Below are positions 6,889 through 14,650 of a stretch of DNA of 33,744 nucleotides, piece after piece. The notes beneath the pieces are model-generated. The model searched no databases. It worked only from the letters and a program-made list of their open reading frames with translations, and was not told where the DNA came from. The DNA lies in NCBI GenBank assembly GCA_030835085.1, contig JAUQWQ010000168.1, forward strand, positions 1 through 33,744, given 5' to 3'. How positions within the stretch are numbered: the stretch's first letter is position 1; each line of letters opens with the position of its first letter. The position numbers were made by a program, and so were the translations under genes. The DNA comes from Ignavibacteria bacterium. Its GTDB lineage: Bacteria > Bacteroidota > Ignavibacteria > Tepidaquicellales > OLB5.

Positions 6889-8325
6889 GTGATAAAGAAC
6901 TATATAAACGGTAAATTACTTGAACCTGTATCGGAGAAATACTTCGATAACTACGATCCCGCAATAGGCGAAGCGTACGGTATTGTGCCTGATTCCGATG
7001 AGCGGGATGTTGAGCTTGCTGTAGCCGCAGCGGAAGCTGCTTTCCCTGCATGGGCGGCTACTCCGCCTGATGAACGCTCGCGTATAATGTTTAAGATCGC
7101 AGAACTGATCAAACGTGACCTTGCTGAGTTCGCACGGGCTGAATGCATCGATAACGGCAAACCGCTCACGCTGGCTAAGACTGTTGATATTCCCAGGGCA
7201 ATTAAAAATTTCGAGTTCTTCGCATCTGCAATACACGGTTTTGCAAGTGAATCACACAACATTGAAGGCGAAGCGGTTAACTATACACTACGCAATCCAA
7301 TAGGGATTGTAGGAGCAATTTCACCATGGAATCTGCCGCTATATTTGTTCACGTGGAAGATCGCTCCTGCTCTTATCACAGGAAATTGCGTAATTGCAAA
7401 ACCCTCTGAGATCACGCCAATGACAGCATTTCTGCTTTCGGAAGCATGCATTGAAGCGGGATTGCCAGAAGGAGTGCTGAACATTGTGCACGGTTACGGG
7501 CATAAAGTCGGCAAAGCCATTACCGCTCACCCCAAAATTAAAGCAATCACATTTACAGGCGGCACAAAAACGGGAGCTGATATTGCTTCAGTTGTTGCGC
7601 CCATGTTTAAAAAGTTATCACTTGAGCTTGGCGGCAAAAATCCCAACATAATTTTTGCTGACGCGAATTATGAAAAGATGCTGAGCACAACGGTTATGTC
7701 ATCATTTCGTAACCAGGGAGAGATTTGCCTATGCGGCTCCAGAGTATTTGTAGAGAAACCCATTTACGAAAAATTCAAAAAGGATTTTGTTGAACGCACC
7801 AAAGCTTTAAAAATAGGCGACCCCCTGCAGAACGATACCGACCAGGGAGCTATTGTATCAAAAGAGCACATGGAAAAAGTGCTGGGTTACATCAAACTTG
7901 CACAGGAAGAAGGCGGTACAGTTCTTTGCGGCGGCAATCAGTTCATACCCGAAGGCAGATGCGATAACGGCTGGTTTATAGAACCTACGATTATTGAAGG
8001 CTTGGCATATAATTGCAGAACCAATCAGGAGGAAATTTTCGGCCCGGTTGTGACAATTACACCGTTTGAGACCGAAGAAGAAGTATTAATGATGGCAAAC
8101 AGCACAGAATACGGGCTGGCATCAATTATATGGACGGAAAATCTTTCACGCGCTCACAGAATGGCGGCAAATATTCAGACCGGAATAGTTTGGATAAATT
8201 GCTGGATGGTGCGCGACCTGCGCACGCCGTTTGGCGGAATGAAATCCTCCGGCGTCGGCAGGGAAGGCGGAATGGAAGCATTAAGGTTCTTTACAGAGCC
8301 AAAGAATGTCTGTGTAAAATTGTAG
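6889..8325 (+). CDS. Aldehyde dehydrogenase, 2-aminomuconate/2-hydroxymuconate semialdehyde type (ALDH8-like)
   Basis: A 478-residue NAD-dependent aldehyde dehydrogenase. Catalytic elements are SPWNLP (oxyanion Asn148), LELGGKNPN (general base Glu246) and NQGEICLC (nucleophile Cys280, 34 residues after the Glu as in the family). Features of the aminomuconate-semialdehyde branch are the DIPRAI segment (Arg103), which I equate with the substrate-carboxylate Arg, and the C-terminal INCWMVRDLRTPFGG. In the kynurenine pathway this enzyme oxidises 2-aminomuconate 6-semialdehyde to 2-aminomuconate. The nearby kynA and RidA-type deaminase gene support that use. A 2-hydroxymuconate semialdehyde role remains possible. 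The start is the GTG at 6889, giving MIKNYINGKL, the usual N-terminus. The preceding stop is 44 bases upstream. Confidence 0.93.
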   Translation: MIKNYINGKLLEPVSEKYFDNYDPAIGEAYGIVPDSDERDVELAVAAAEAAFPAWAATPPDERSRIMFKIAELIKRDLAEFARAECIDNGKPLTLAKTVDIPRAIKNFEFFASAIHGFASESHNIEGEAVNYTLRNPIGIVGAISPWNLPLYLFTWKIAPALITGNCVIAKPSEITPMTAFLLSEACIEAGLPEGVLNIVHGYGHKVGKAITAHPKIKAITFTGGTKTGADIASVVAPMFKKLSLELGGKNPNIIFADANYEKMLSTTVMSSFRNQGEICLCGSRVFVEKPIYEKFKKDFVERTKALKIGDPLQNDTDQGAIVSKEHMEKVLGYIKLAQEEGGTVLCGGNQFIPEGRCDNGWFIEPTIIEGLAYNCRTNQEEIFGPVVTITPFETEEEVLMMANSTEYGLASIIWTENLSRAHRMAANIQTGIVWINCWMVRDLRTPFGGMKSSGVGREGGMEALRFFTEPKNVCVKL

Positions 8326-8397
8326 TTTTGTAATTGTCATATACCGGTGGGAAAATGGAGAAGAGTAAATATTTTTCCATAAATTAACTTAAATTTT

Positions 8398-10053
8398 ATG
8401 ATGCTCGGAATCTGTATAGAACTCAAAACCACCTGCAAACACTGCAGCTCACCCCTTATGCTGAACGCATTCACTGAAAACGTATTATGCCCATCATGCA
8501 ATAAGTATAACTATTTTGATGGCGAAGAGTGGAAAAATCTGCTTGAAGATGCAATGCAGGAAGCTCCCAAAATGGAATTAGGCGAAGGGCAGCCTTCAAC
8601 TATAATGCGGGGGCAGTACACATACCAGCTTATGTACGGCAGACAGGAACCCAGATGCGGGAAATGCAAAACAAATATTGATATTTCGAAGATTGAGGAG
8701 TATTCTTCAAAAGGAAATGTTTCATGCAAAAAATGTTCAGCTGAAATTTTCGTCCGGAAACCGGATGAGCTCATATCGGAGAGTTTTTCAAATGTAAAAT
8801 TCCTGGTTGGTGAAGATGACGACCAGCTGAAGAAGAATCCCGAACCAGGCAAACTGCCATCTTCGGCAAAACCGGTGTTGTTTACCTGCCCTGCGTGCGC
8901 GGGGAATCTGGAAATTGACGGCACTGACCGCATGGTGAGCTGTAAATTCTGTGATTCACAGATATACCTGCCTGATGACCTGTGGTTAAGGCTTCACCCG
9001 GTTAAAGAAGTATCACGATGGTACATGGTACTTGATGAAAACGCGCTGCCGCCGCAGGGAAAAATGCCAGAATGGTATTATCTTTCAGATATGATCGCTG
9101 ATAAACAGGGAAATGTTTATTTTGCAACTGCACAGGATGGCGAAAATGATTTTATGGTATGGTCAATTGATAAGGATCTTAATACCCGCTGGATCAAAAA
9201 AGATATCAAGTTCAATTACGAGCATACCAGGATGGAAATTGCTCATGACGGTAACTTGTACCTTTATAATGAAAACAGGCATTCACTGGTGAAGATCAGC
9301 TCAAAAGATGGTTCATTGTTATCAAAGCTGGAAGGCAGCAAAGACCGCAAAAAGCTTAACATGAAAGGCTGCAAGCGGCTTGTCGTGTATCCGGACGGGA
9401 CTTTGCTTGCTAATATCAATCACGTTTTTGCAAGATTCAACGAAGATGGTGAGCGTGTTGAGCTGTGGGAGTCGAAGAAATTCGGGCTCTTTTCAGCGGG
9501 GGTTGGGGATGATATCCCCGAAGGTGACGGAGAATGGGCGCCTTACGTTAAAGATGTGGGTTCGAATCCGAAAAAAATAAACGGTGATTTCACCTATATG
9601 AATATAGGTCTAGATGGCTATTTGTATATGCTTGATAGAAGCTCAAGTGATGGCGAGCTTGCCAAGTATGAGCTATCCGGTACAAAAGTTTGGTCTAAAT
9701 ACATTCCGCTAAGCTATAAGGAATGCCGCCCGTGCCAGGATGAAAGAGGTTACATTTATATTATCGGAACCGACGATAAATCAAATACAAGAATAATAAG
9801 GTATCATACTTCAACTGATAGTTTTGAAACCATTGTAACTGATCTCAGGGAAGGCGGACTTCTTGAAGAAGAAGATACAATCGCAGTACTTCCTGATGGT
9901 ACCGTTTTCGCAGCGAAATTTCATAACAGGCTCAAAGTATTTTCACCCACCATGGAAATGATTTACCGCTCAGAGCAAAGTAAAGAAGATGATGAGCTTG
10001 AACAGAGAAGAAGGAAAGATAAAATTGAAAAAGACGAGGAGTTCGAAGACTGA
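8398..10053 (+). CDS. Triple zinc-ribbon plus beta-propeller-like protein of unknown function
   Basis: A 551-residue soluble protein with no signal peptide or membrane segment. The N-terminal 200 residues hold three four-Cys ribbons: C13/C16 with C31/C34, C87/C90 with C110/C113, and C164/C167 with C182/C185. Linkers are acidic. Residues about 205-530 look like repeated beta-propeller blades of NHL/PQQ style, each with a short loop such as DKQGNVYFAT, HDGNLYLYN, YPDGTLLANI, LDGYLYMLD, ERGYIYIIG or LPDGTVFAA. The last 25 residues are highly charged (EQRRRKDKIEKDEEFED). ATGs occur at 8398 and 8401 and the choice is arbitrary. The stop overlaps the next ATG by one base (TGATG), so it is probably coupled to the FAD oxidoreductase. 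I do not recognise a named family. A cytoplasmic sensing or scaffolding role is speculation. Confidence 0.87.
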   Translation: MMLGICIELKTTCKHCSSPLMLNAFTENVLCPSCNKYNYFDGEEWKNLLEDAMQEAPKMELGEGQPSTIMRGQYTYQLMYGRQEPRCGKCKTNIDISKIEEYSSKGNVSCKKCSAEIFVRKPDELISESFSNVKFLVGEDDDQLKKNPEPGKLPSSAKPVLFTCPACAGNLEIDGTDRMVSCKFCDSQIYLPDDLWLRLHPVKEVSRWYMVLDENALPPQGKMPEWYYLSDMIADKQGNVYFATAQDGENDFMVWSIDKDLNTRWIKKDIKFNYEHTRMEIAHDGNLYLYNENRHSLVKISSKDGSLLSKLEGSKDRKKLNMKGCKRLVVYPDGTLLANINHVFARFNEDGERVELWESKKFGLFSAGVGDDIPEGDGEWAPYVKDVGSNPKKINGDFTYMNIGLDGYLYMLDRSSSDGELAKYELSGTKVWSKYIPLSYKECRPCQDERGYIYIIGTDDKSNTRIIRYHTSTDSFETIVTDLREGGLLEEEDTIAVLPDGTVFAAKFHNRLKVFSPTMEMIYRSEQSKEDDELEQRRRKDKIEKDEEFED

Positions 10054-11171
10054 TGCTTTCTTTCTGGGAAAAAAATTCGTTTCTTAATTACGATATTATT
10101 ATCGTTGGCAGCGGTATACTTGGACTTTCGACCGCATGTGAGATAAAAGAAAGATTCCCGGAGAAAAATATACTTGTGCTTGAGCGCGGCATACTGCCAA
10201 CCGGTGCAAGCACCAAAAACGCGGGATTCTTATGCTTCGGTTCACTGACCGAGATACTGGCAGATATTGAACTCAAAGGCGAAGCTCAGACACTTGAGCT
10301 GGTGGAAAAGAGATGGAAAGGAATAAATTACCTTAAAGAGAGATTATCGGAAAATAAAATTGGCTATCACCCGTACGGCGGGTATGACCTTATTGATACA
10401 AAACATTCAACAGCCATCAGGAAAATGGATGGCGTTAATGATCTTCTAAGGCGGATCTTCGGGAAAGATGTATTTGCGGTTGCCGACAGCAAAATAAAAG
10501 AATTCGGATTTGATGCGGGACTAGTATCGCACCTGATCTACTCACCATTTGAAGCGCAGATCGATACAGGCGAAATGATGAAGACCCTGATCAAGTATGC
10601 ACAGTTCCTGGGCGTACAGATAGTAAACGGCGCTGAAGTGAAAGAATTATCCGGAGGAAGAGTCTCTGTGTGGCACTCTGCCCTTGGAGAGCAAATTACA
10701 TTTGCATCTGATATGGTAATAATCTGTGCCAATGCTTTTATGAACCGGATTTCTCAAGAGCCGGTGGTGAAACCGGGCAGGGGACAAGTTTTGATCACCA
10801 ATGAAATAGAGGACCTCAAACTAAAAGGAATTTTCCATTACGATGAAGGCTATTATTATTTCAGGAATTACGGCAAAAGAGTTATAATAGGCGGCGGAAG
10901 GAATCTTGATTTCAAAAAGGAAGAATCATATGAGTTCACTTACAACGATATGATAATAAGTGACCTTAAGAATAAACTTGATAAAATGATCCTGCCTGGA
11001 GTGAAATATGAAATAGCTGATAAATGGACCGGTATTATGGGGTTTACAGAAAATAAACTGCCTGAAATTAAAGTTATTGATAGCAATACAATTGCGGCAT
11101 TAAGCTGTAACGGAATGGGTATAGCGCTATCAAGCTACATTGCCCGCGAAATTGCCGTCTTATCGAATTAA
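10053..11171 (+). CDS. FAD-dependent oxidoreductase, DAO (D-amino-acid oxidase-like) family
   Basis: A 372-residue flavoenzyme of the DAO superfamily, which includes amine and amino-acid oxidases and gamma-glutamylputrescine oxidase. The FAD-binding signature is IIVGSGILGLSTA (Gly19, Gly21, Gly24), followed by an acidic strand end LVLERG. Next comes GASTKNAGFLCFGS, which resembles the flavin-contacting segment of the family. The C-terminal KWTGIMGFTENKLPEIK and ALSCNGMGIALSSYIAREIA match the second FAD contact. Its ATG overlaps the stop of the zinc-ribbon/propeller gene by one base, suggesting an operon pair. It ends convergently with, and overlaps by 12 bases, the HEAT-like gene on the other strand. 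The substrate is not deducible. Amino-acid catabolism fits the neighbourhood. Confidence 0.9.
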   Translation: MLSFWEKNSFLNYDIIIVGSGILGLSTACEIKERFPEKNILVLERGILPTGASTKNAGFLCFGSLTEILADIELKGEAQTLELVEKRWKGINYLKERLSENKIGYHPYGGYDLIDTKHSTAIRKMDGVNDLLRRIFGKDVFAVADSKIKEFGFDAGLVSHLIYSPFEAQIDTGEMMKTLIKYAQFLGVQIVNGAEVKELSGGRVSVWHSALGEQITFASDMVIICANAFMNRISQEPVVKPGRGQVLITNEIEDLKLKGIFHYDEGYYYFRNYGKRVIIGGGRNLDFKKEESYEFTYNDMIISDLKNKLDKMILPGVKYEIADKWTGIMGFTENKLPEIKVIDSNTIAALSCNGMGIALSSYIAREIAVLSN

Positions 11172-11684
11172 TTTATTTAAAGCACTCAGTTCTTTACGCG
11201 ATCTTGATCTTAAGCCTGCCGATGAATTTTTAAGCGAAACATTAATATATTCAATTACTTCTTTTGCCAGCTCAGGGTACAATTTGGCAAGTCTTGAAGC
11301 TACTGACATAGAAAATACTCTTACCGCAATTGCTTCGTGAGGGTCAGAGAGGTATTTTAAGCAGATATCAAAAACTTTTGCGTGATATTTTTCCGGAATA
11401 TCCAAAAACTGCAAAACCCTGATAACATTTCTTTTTGCTGCGGTATGAATTCCCGGGTCATCGAGCCTGTTAATCATATCACCCATATTTTTTTCCACAA
11501 GATCAGGGTATTTTTCCGCAATATCGCATATAACCCATGATATCCTTTGAACAACTCTGTATTCATCATGCAGGAATAGATAAAGATACTGCCTGAACCG
11601 GGCTTCATCCTTACCGATCCAGGCAACTATTTTGTTTGTCTGTGCTTTTGAGTGTTCTTTTAAAGCTTCCTCACGAATATCCAT
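11160..11684 (-). CDS. HEAT-repeat-like alpha-helical protein
   Basis: A 174-residue protein that is almost entirely helical. The sequence shows HEAT/armadillo-type helix pairs: FLHDEYRVVQRISWVICDIAEKYP, a segment beginning MINRLDDPGIHTAAKRNVIRV, and YLSDPHEAIAVRVFSMSVAS. Asp-Pro turns and basic residues sit at the usual positions. Such folds mediate protein-protein contacts. No catalytic residues or signal peptide are seen. It lies 9 bases downstream of the DinB gene on the same strand, so the two are probably co-transcribed. Its stop overlaps the FAD oxidoreductase 3' end by 12 bases. Similar hypothetical adenylosuccinate-lyase-mislabelled HEAT proteins occur in Bacteroidota, but I make no functional call. 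Confidence 0.8.
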   Translation of the reverse strand: MDIREEALKEHSKAQTNKIVAWIGKDEARFRQYLYLFLHDEYRVVQRISWVICDIAEKYPDLVEKNMGDMINRLDDPGIHTAAKRNVIRVLQFLDIPEKYHAKVFDICLKYLSDPHEAIAVRVFSMSVASRLAKLYPELAKEVIEYINVSLKNSSAGLRSRSRKELSALNKLIR

Positions 11685-11693
11685 TTCAATATT

Positions 11694-12191
11694 TTACATA
11701 ACTTCATCAGCAGTTGGTCCGTAAGAACTTGGCAGCGGAATATCAAGCAGCCTTAAATAAACACCAAGCTGTGCGCGGTGATGGACCTGATGGTTAAAGA
11801 CAAATGAACGAAGCACTGCCGCTTTTGGCAGCGTGAAAAATATTTTTTCACCCTGTCTCATTGTCCAGTTTTCCATGAACTTCGCGTCATCTGCTTTCTT
11901 TAAACAATCAGTTGCTTTGGCTACCTGTTCATCAAAATTTTTTACCAGTTCTTCTGTTGTTGCAGGTATCACGGGTTTATATTCCCACTTTGCGAAATCA
12001 AGCTCATCCTGGTCCATTGTTACCATAGTCCAGCCCAATAATTCAGAAACATGGTGCGCCAGGTTACCAAGCTTCATTGATTTCGCATGCGGTGTCCAGT
12101 CTGCTTTATCCATTGGTACACGCTCAAGTAACTTTCTTGTTGCAGCTGCTTCCTGCTGAAGCTCTGCGATAAAAACTTCGTTCATTCCCAT
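11694..12191 (-). CDS. DinB/YfiT-superfamily protein
   Basis: A four-helix-bundle protein of the DinB family, whose members are putative metal-dependent enzymes, often thiol transferases. Metal-ligand candidates are the His in NLAHHVSE and the C-terminal FNHQVHHRAQLGVYLRLL, the family hallmark. The open frame extends to 12260, but the family's N-terminus corresponds to MNEVFIAELQQEA. I therefore take the ATG at 12191 (MGMNEVF). The ATG at 12185 is equally possible. The residues upstream (IILRRLKVILLFYYSI-like) are probably untranslated. It heads a two-gene minus-strand unit with the HEAT-like gene and is divergent from the secreted DUF3298 gene. Confidence 0.87.
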   Translation of the reverse strand: MGMNEVFIAELQQEAAATRKLLERVPMDKADWTPHAKSMKLGNLAHHVSELLGWTMVTMDQDELDFAKWEYKPVIPATTEELVKNFDEQVAKATDCLKKADDAKFMENWTMRQGEKIFFTLPKAAVLRSFVFNHQVHHRAQLGVYLRLLDIPLPSSYGPTADEVM

Positions 12192-12312
12192 AGAATTGAT
12201 ATATTTTAGGATTATTGAATAATAGAATAGCAAAATAACTTTAAGCCTGCGGAGTATCAATGAAAATCGCGGGATATTTGGTTAATTATTTGTTAAATGA
12301 GGAACTTTACAA

Positions 12313-12343
12313 TTGTTTTTGCACTACAATATTCATAATTTTG
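12313..12343 (+). promoter_or_regulatory. Candidate Bacteroidota-type promoter for the DUF3298 gene
   Basis: TTG at 12313-12315 is followed after 20 bases by TAATTTTG at 12336-12343. This fits the -33 TTG / -7 TAnnTTTG pattern of Bacteroidota sigma-ABfr promoters. Transcription would start near 12350, consistent with translation from ATG 12358 or 12388 and not from the TTG at 12313. Prediction by eye only. Confidence 0.5.
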
Positions 12344-12387
12344 TTAACTATCGGGAAATGAAAGTCCCTGTTGAAATTGCTGAAAAT

Positions 12388-13464
12388 ATGAAGAAAATCG
12401 CGTTTTTGCTGTTTTTTGCTTTTGTTGTGTCAAGTTCTTACTCGGGTGACCCCAGCTGGTATAAGCTTCTGACGGGCACTATTGATTCATATCCCGTTAC
12501 AATGAGCCTGGTTAAGTTTGGCGACGAAGTGCGGGGGTTTTATTACTATGATAAATACAAACAGCCCATGGATGTATACGGAAATGTGAAGGGCGATTCA
12601 ATTACACTTTATTCCTATTCAGGCTATGATGATTCTGAGTCTTTCAAAGGAGTTCTCAAAGGCAGCAGTTATTCCGGCACATGGGATAAGCCTTCACAGA
12701 ATAAAGTGTTTAAGTTTTCGCTGAATGATGATAAAAAACAGAGCAGCAATTTTGAATTTGTATATGTTGAAGGCAAGGAAAGATTTTTTAAGGATCTTGA
12801 GTCACCGTTCTGTAATTACACTGAAGGCACAATTTGGCCGACTGATAATTATGCCAATGCACAGTTTATCAGGAATTACATCCTGAAATCAAAGAACATG
12901 AAAACGGGTGCAACAGAAATTGGCGGACAGATGCTTGCCAATAAGAAAAAATACATGAAGGATTTCAGGGAATATAATAAAGATCTTAACCGTGACGATA
13001 TGGGTGACGGGTGGAGCTACTCACTTGAAAGCCAGAACATAAGCATCCCGGTTTTCTTTAACGATAAGCTGTTTGTGTTATCAAATTTTGATTACTCCTA
13101 CACAGGCGGTGCACATGGAAATTACGGAACAGGGTTTACGAATCTTGACCTGAAGCGCAAAAAAGTTTTAACCCTTGATGATGTTATAATAAAAAAAGGA
13201 ATTGAAAAAATGCCGGCATTGCTTGAAAAATACTTTAAGATACAAAGAGGCGTTCCCCAGGAAAAAACATTGCAGGAAGCGGGTTTGTTTCTTGATACTA
13301 TTCCCGTAAATGAGAATTTTATGATATCACCCGGTAATATTATGTTCAATTACATTCCATACGAAATTGCATCGTATGCAGATGGTGAGATTAAGATAAC
13401 GATTCCGTTCAGTGAAATTTCTGATTTTATCAAACCGGATGTGAAAGATCTATTTAAAGAGTAA
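12388..13464 (+). CDS. Secreted DUF3298 (RsiV-like) domain protein
   Basis: An exported protein of 358 residues from the chosen start. MKKIAFLLFFAFVVSSSYSGDP is a clear Sec signal peptide, so I chose ATG 12388 over the longer frame from TTG 12313. ATG 12358 would only add ten residues before it. The mature N-terminal part (TGTIDSYPVTMSLVKFG, YGNVKGDSITLYSY) has the repeated strand pattern of a small beta domain. The C-terminal half is the DUF4163/DUF3298 pair: FDYSYTGGAHGNYGTGF, RKKVLTLDDV and NYIPYEIASYADGEIKITIPFSE. This domain also occurs in the extracellular part of the anti-sigma factor RsiV, where it binds lysozyme. Here there is no membrane anchor and the ligand is unknown. Its stop overlaps the RidA start (TAATG). 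Confidence 0.86.
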   Translation: MKKIAFLLFFAFVVSSSYSGDPSWYKLLTGTIDSYPVTMSLVKFGDEVRGFYYYDKYKQPMDVYGNVKGDSITLYSYSGYDDSESFKGVLKGSSYSGTWDKPSQNKVFKFSLNDDKKQSSNFEFVYVEGKERFFKDLESPFCNYTEGTIWPTDNYANAQFIRNYILKSKNMKTGATEIGGQMLANKKKYMKDFREYNKDLNRDDMGDGWSYSLESQNISIPVFFNDKLFVLSNFDYSYTGGAHGNYGTGFTNLDLKRKKVLTLDDVIIKKGIEKMPALLEKYFKIQRGVPQEKTLQEAGLFLDTIPVNENFMISPGNIMFNYIPYEIASYADGEIKITIPFSEISDFIKPDVKDLFKE

Positions 13465-13913
13465 TGGCAGATAATAAAAGTATTAATGAAGCAATAAATT
13501 CAGGGAAAGCCCCTGAACCTGTTGGATTGTACCCGCATGCAAGGCGTGCAGGTAATTTGTTGTTCCTTTCCGGGGTGGGTCCAAGAGAGCGCGGCACAAA
13601 AAAGATCCCCGGCGTTACACTTGATGAAAGCGGGAACATTGTTTCCTATGATATCGAAACCCAGTGCCGCTCGGTATTTCAGAATGTTAAATGGATACTC
13701 GAAGAAGCAGGCTCAGGGTGGGATAAACTTATTGATGTTACCGTATTTCTCACCAATATGAAAGATGACTTCCCCGTATACAACAGGCTTTGGGCTGAGT
13801 ATTTTAAGGATAACCAGCCCTGCCGTACTACCATTGAAATTAACTGTTTGCCAACACCTATAGCTATTGAACTGAAATGTATTGCGCTTGCGGAAAACAA
13901 CGGGCAGAAATAA
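13464..13913 (+). CDS. RidA-family protein, 2-aminomuconate deaminase type
   Basis: A 149-residue RidA/YjgF/UK114 protein. The N-terminal PVGLYPHARRAGNLLFLSG and GVGPRERGTKKIPGV match the subgroup that contains 2-aminomuconate deaminase of aromatic degradation, not canonical RidA. The Arg in QPCRTTIEI corresponds to the substrate-binding Arg of the family, and the C-terminal IELKCIA is typical. In the kynurenine pathway this enzyme would convert 2-aminomuconate, the product of the aldehyde dehydrogenase at 6889-8325, to 4-oxalocrotonate and ammonia. The start overlaps the previous stop by one base, although that neighbour is an unrelated secreted protein. The assignment to aminomuconate rests on subgroup motifs plus kynA and ALDH nearby. 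Confidence 0.88.
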   Translation: MADNKSINEAINSGKAPEPVGLYPHARRAGNLLFLSGVGPRERGTKKIPGVTLDESGNIVSYDIETQCRSVFQNVKWILEEAGSGWDKLIDVTVFLTNMKDDFPVYNRLWAEYFKDNQPCRTTIEINCLPTPIAIELKCIALAENNGQK

Positions 13914-14584
13914 TCACATTTATTTCTGCAATCAGCTTATTAATATTACTTCCTGCATATTTTATGATATCTGAAGCACCAACCAAACATAAATATACAT
14001 ATCTCGCTCTGGGTGATTCATATACCATTGGCGAAATGGTTAATGAAAACGAGCGCTTTCCTGTTCAACTAAGCTCCATGCTTAATTCCGACAGCATTGA
14101 TATTGCTGAACCGCTTATCATTGCCAAAACCGGATGGACAACCGATGAACTGCTTGCCGCGATCAATGAAAAAAATGTTAAGGATACATTTAACATTGTT
14201 ACTCTGCTTATAGGTGTAAATAACCAATACCGCGGGCGAAGTTCTGAAGAATACCGCTCGGAACTTAAACAGCTTCTGGATATTGCCATAAACTATGCCG
14301 GCGGAAAAAAAGAACATGTGTTTGTGCTTTCAATACCTGACTGGGGTGTCACCCCCTTTGCCGAAGGCAAAGACAGGGGTAAAATTGCGGCAGAGATCGA
14401 TGATTATAACCGTGTAAAGAAGGAAGAATGCGAGAAGCTGGGTGTGAAGTATTACGATATTACAGGCATATCACGTACAAACGATCCGGATATGATAGCA
14501 ACAGACGGACTGCATCCATCAGGCAAAATGTATAAAATGTGGGTCGATAAAATTTACAGCGATATTAAAGCAACTTTAAAATAA
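13877..14584 (+). CDS. SGNH/GDSL-family hydrolase, membrane-anchored or secreted
   Basis: A serine esterase/lipase-like hydrolase of the SGNH superfamily. Block I is YLALGDSYTIGE (nucleophile Ser), block III is LLIGVNNQYRG (oxyanion Asn) and block V is ATDGLHPSG (catalytic Asp and His). A Gly for block II probably lies in AKTGWTTDEL. The N-terminus has a hydrophobic stretch (IITFISAISLLILLPAYFMI), likely a signal peptide or anchor. The only ATG before that stretch is at 13877, overlapping the RidA gene by 37 bases. ATG 13964 would remove the hydrophobic segment. I keep 13877, with doubt. The substrate (acyl ester, acetylated sugar or similar) is unknown. Confidence 0.88.
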   Translation: MYCACGKQRAEIITFISAISLLILLPAYFMISEAPTKHKYTYLALGDSYTIGEMVNENERFPVQLSSMLNSDSIDIAEPLIIAKTGWTTDELLAAINEKNVKDTFNIVTLLIGVNNQYRGRSSEEYRSELKQLLDIAINYAGGKKEHVFVLSIPDWGVTPFAEGKDRGKIAAEIDDYNRVKKEECEKLGVKYYDITGISRTNDPDMIATDGLHPSGKMYKMWVDKIYSDIKATLK

Positions 14585-14650
14585 CATCTGTGCGGCCTCA
14601 AAAGTCTATTCAATTTACACAATACTTTTGAAGTCTTATAACCTGAACAT

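Noticed and set aside
12192-12260. N-terminal extension of the DinB protein to 12260
   Set aside because: The extra residues are not part of the family and precede the conserved MNEVFIAEL start.
12313-12387. TTG at 12313 as start of the DUF3298 protein
   Set aside because: It would place 25 extra residues before a perfect signal peptide, and this TTG is better explained as the -33 promoter element.
8398-13464. A defence island built around the zinc-ribbon/propeller, HEAT-like and DUF3298 genes
   Set aside because: No nuclease, ATPase, methylase or toxin domains are present, strands are mixed, and neighbours are metabolic genes.
14598-14631. preQ1-type riboswitch before queA
   Set aside because: Only an 8-base inverted repeat is seen. 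No preQ1 aptamer features are recognisable, and the spacing fits a simple weak stem.
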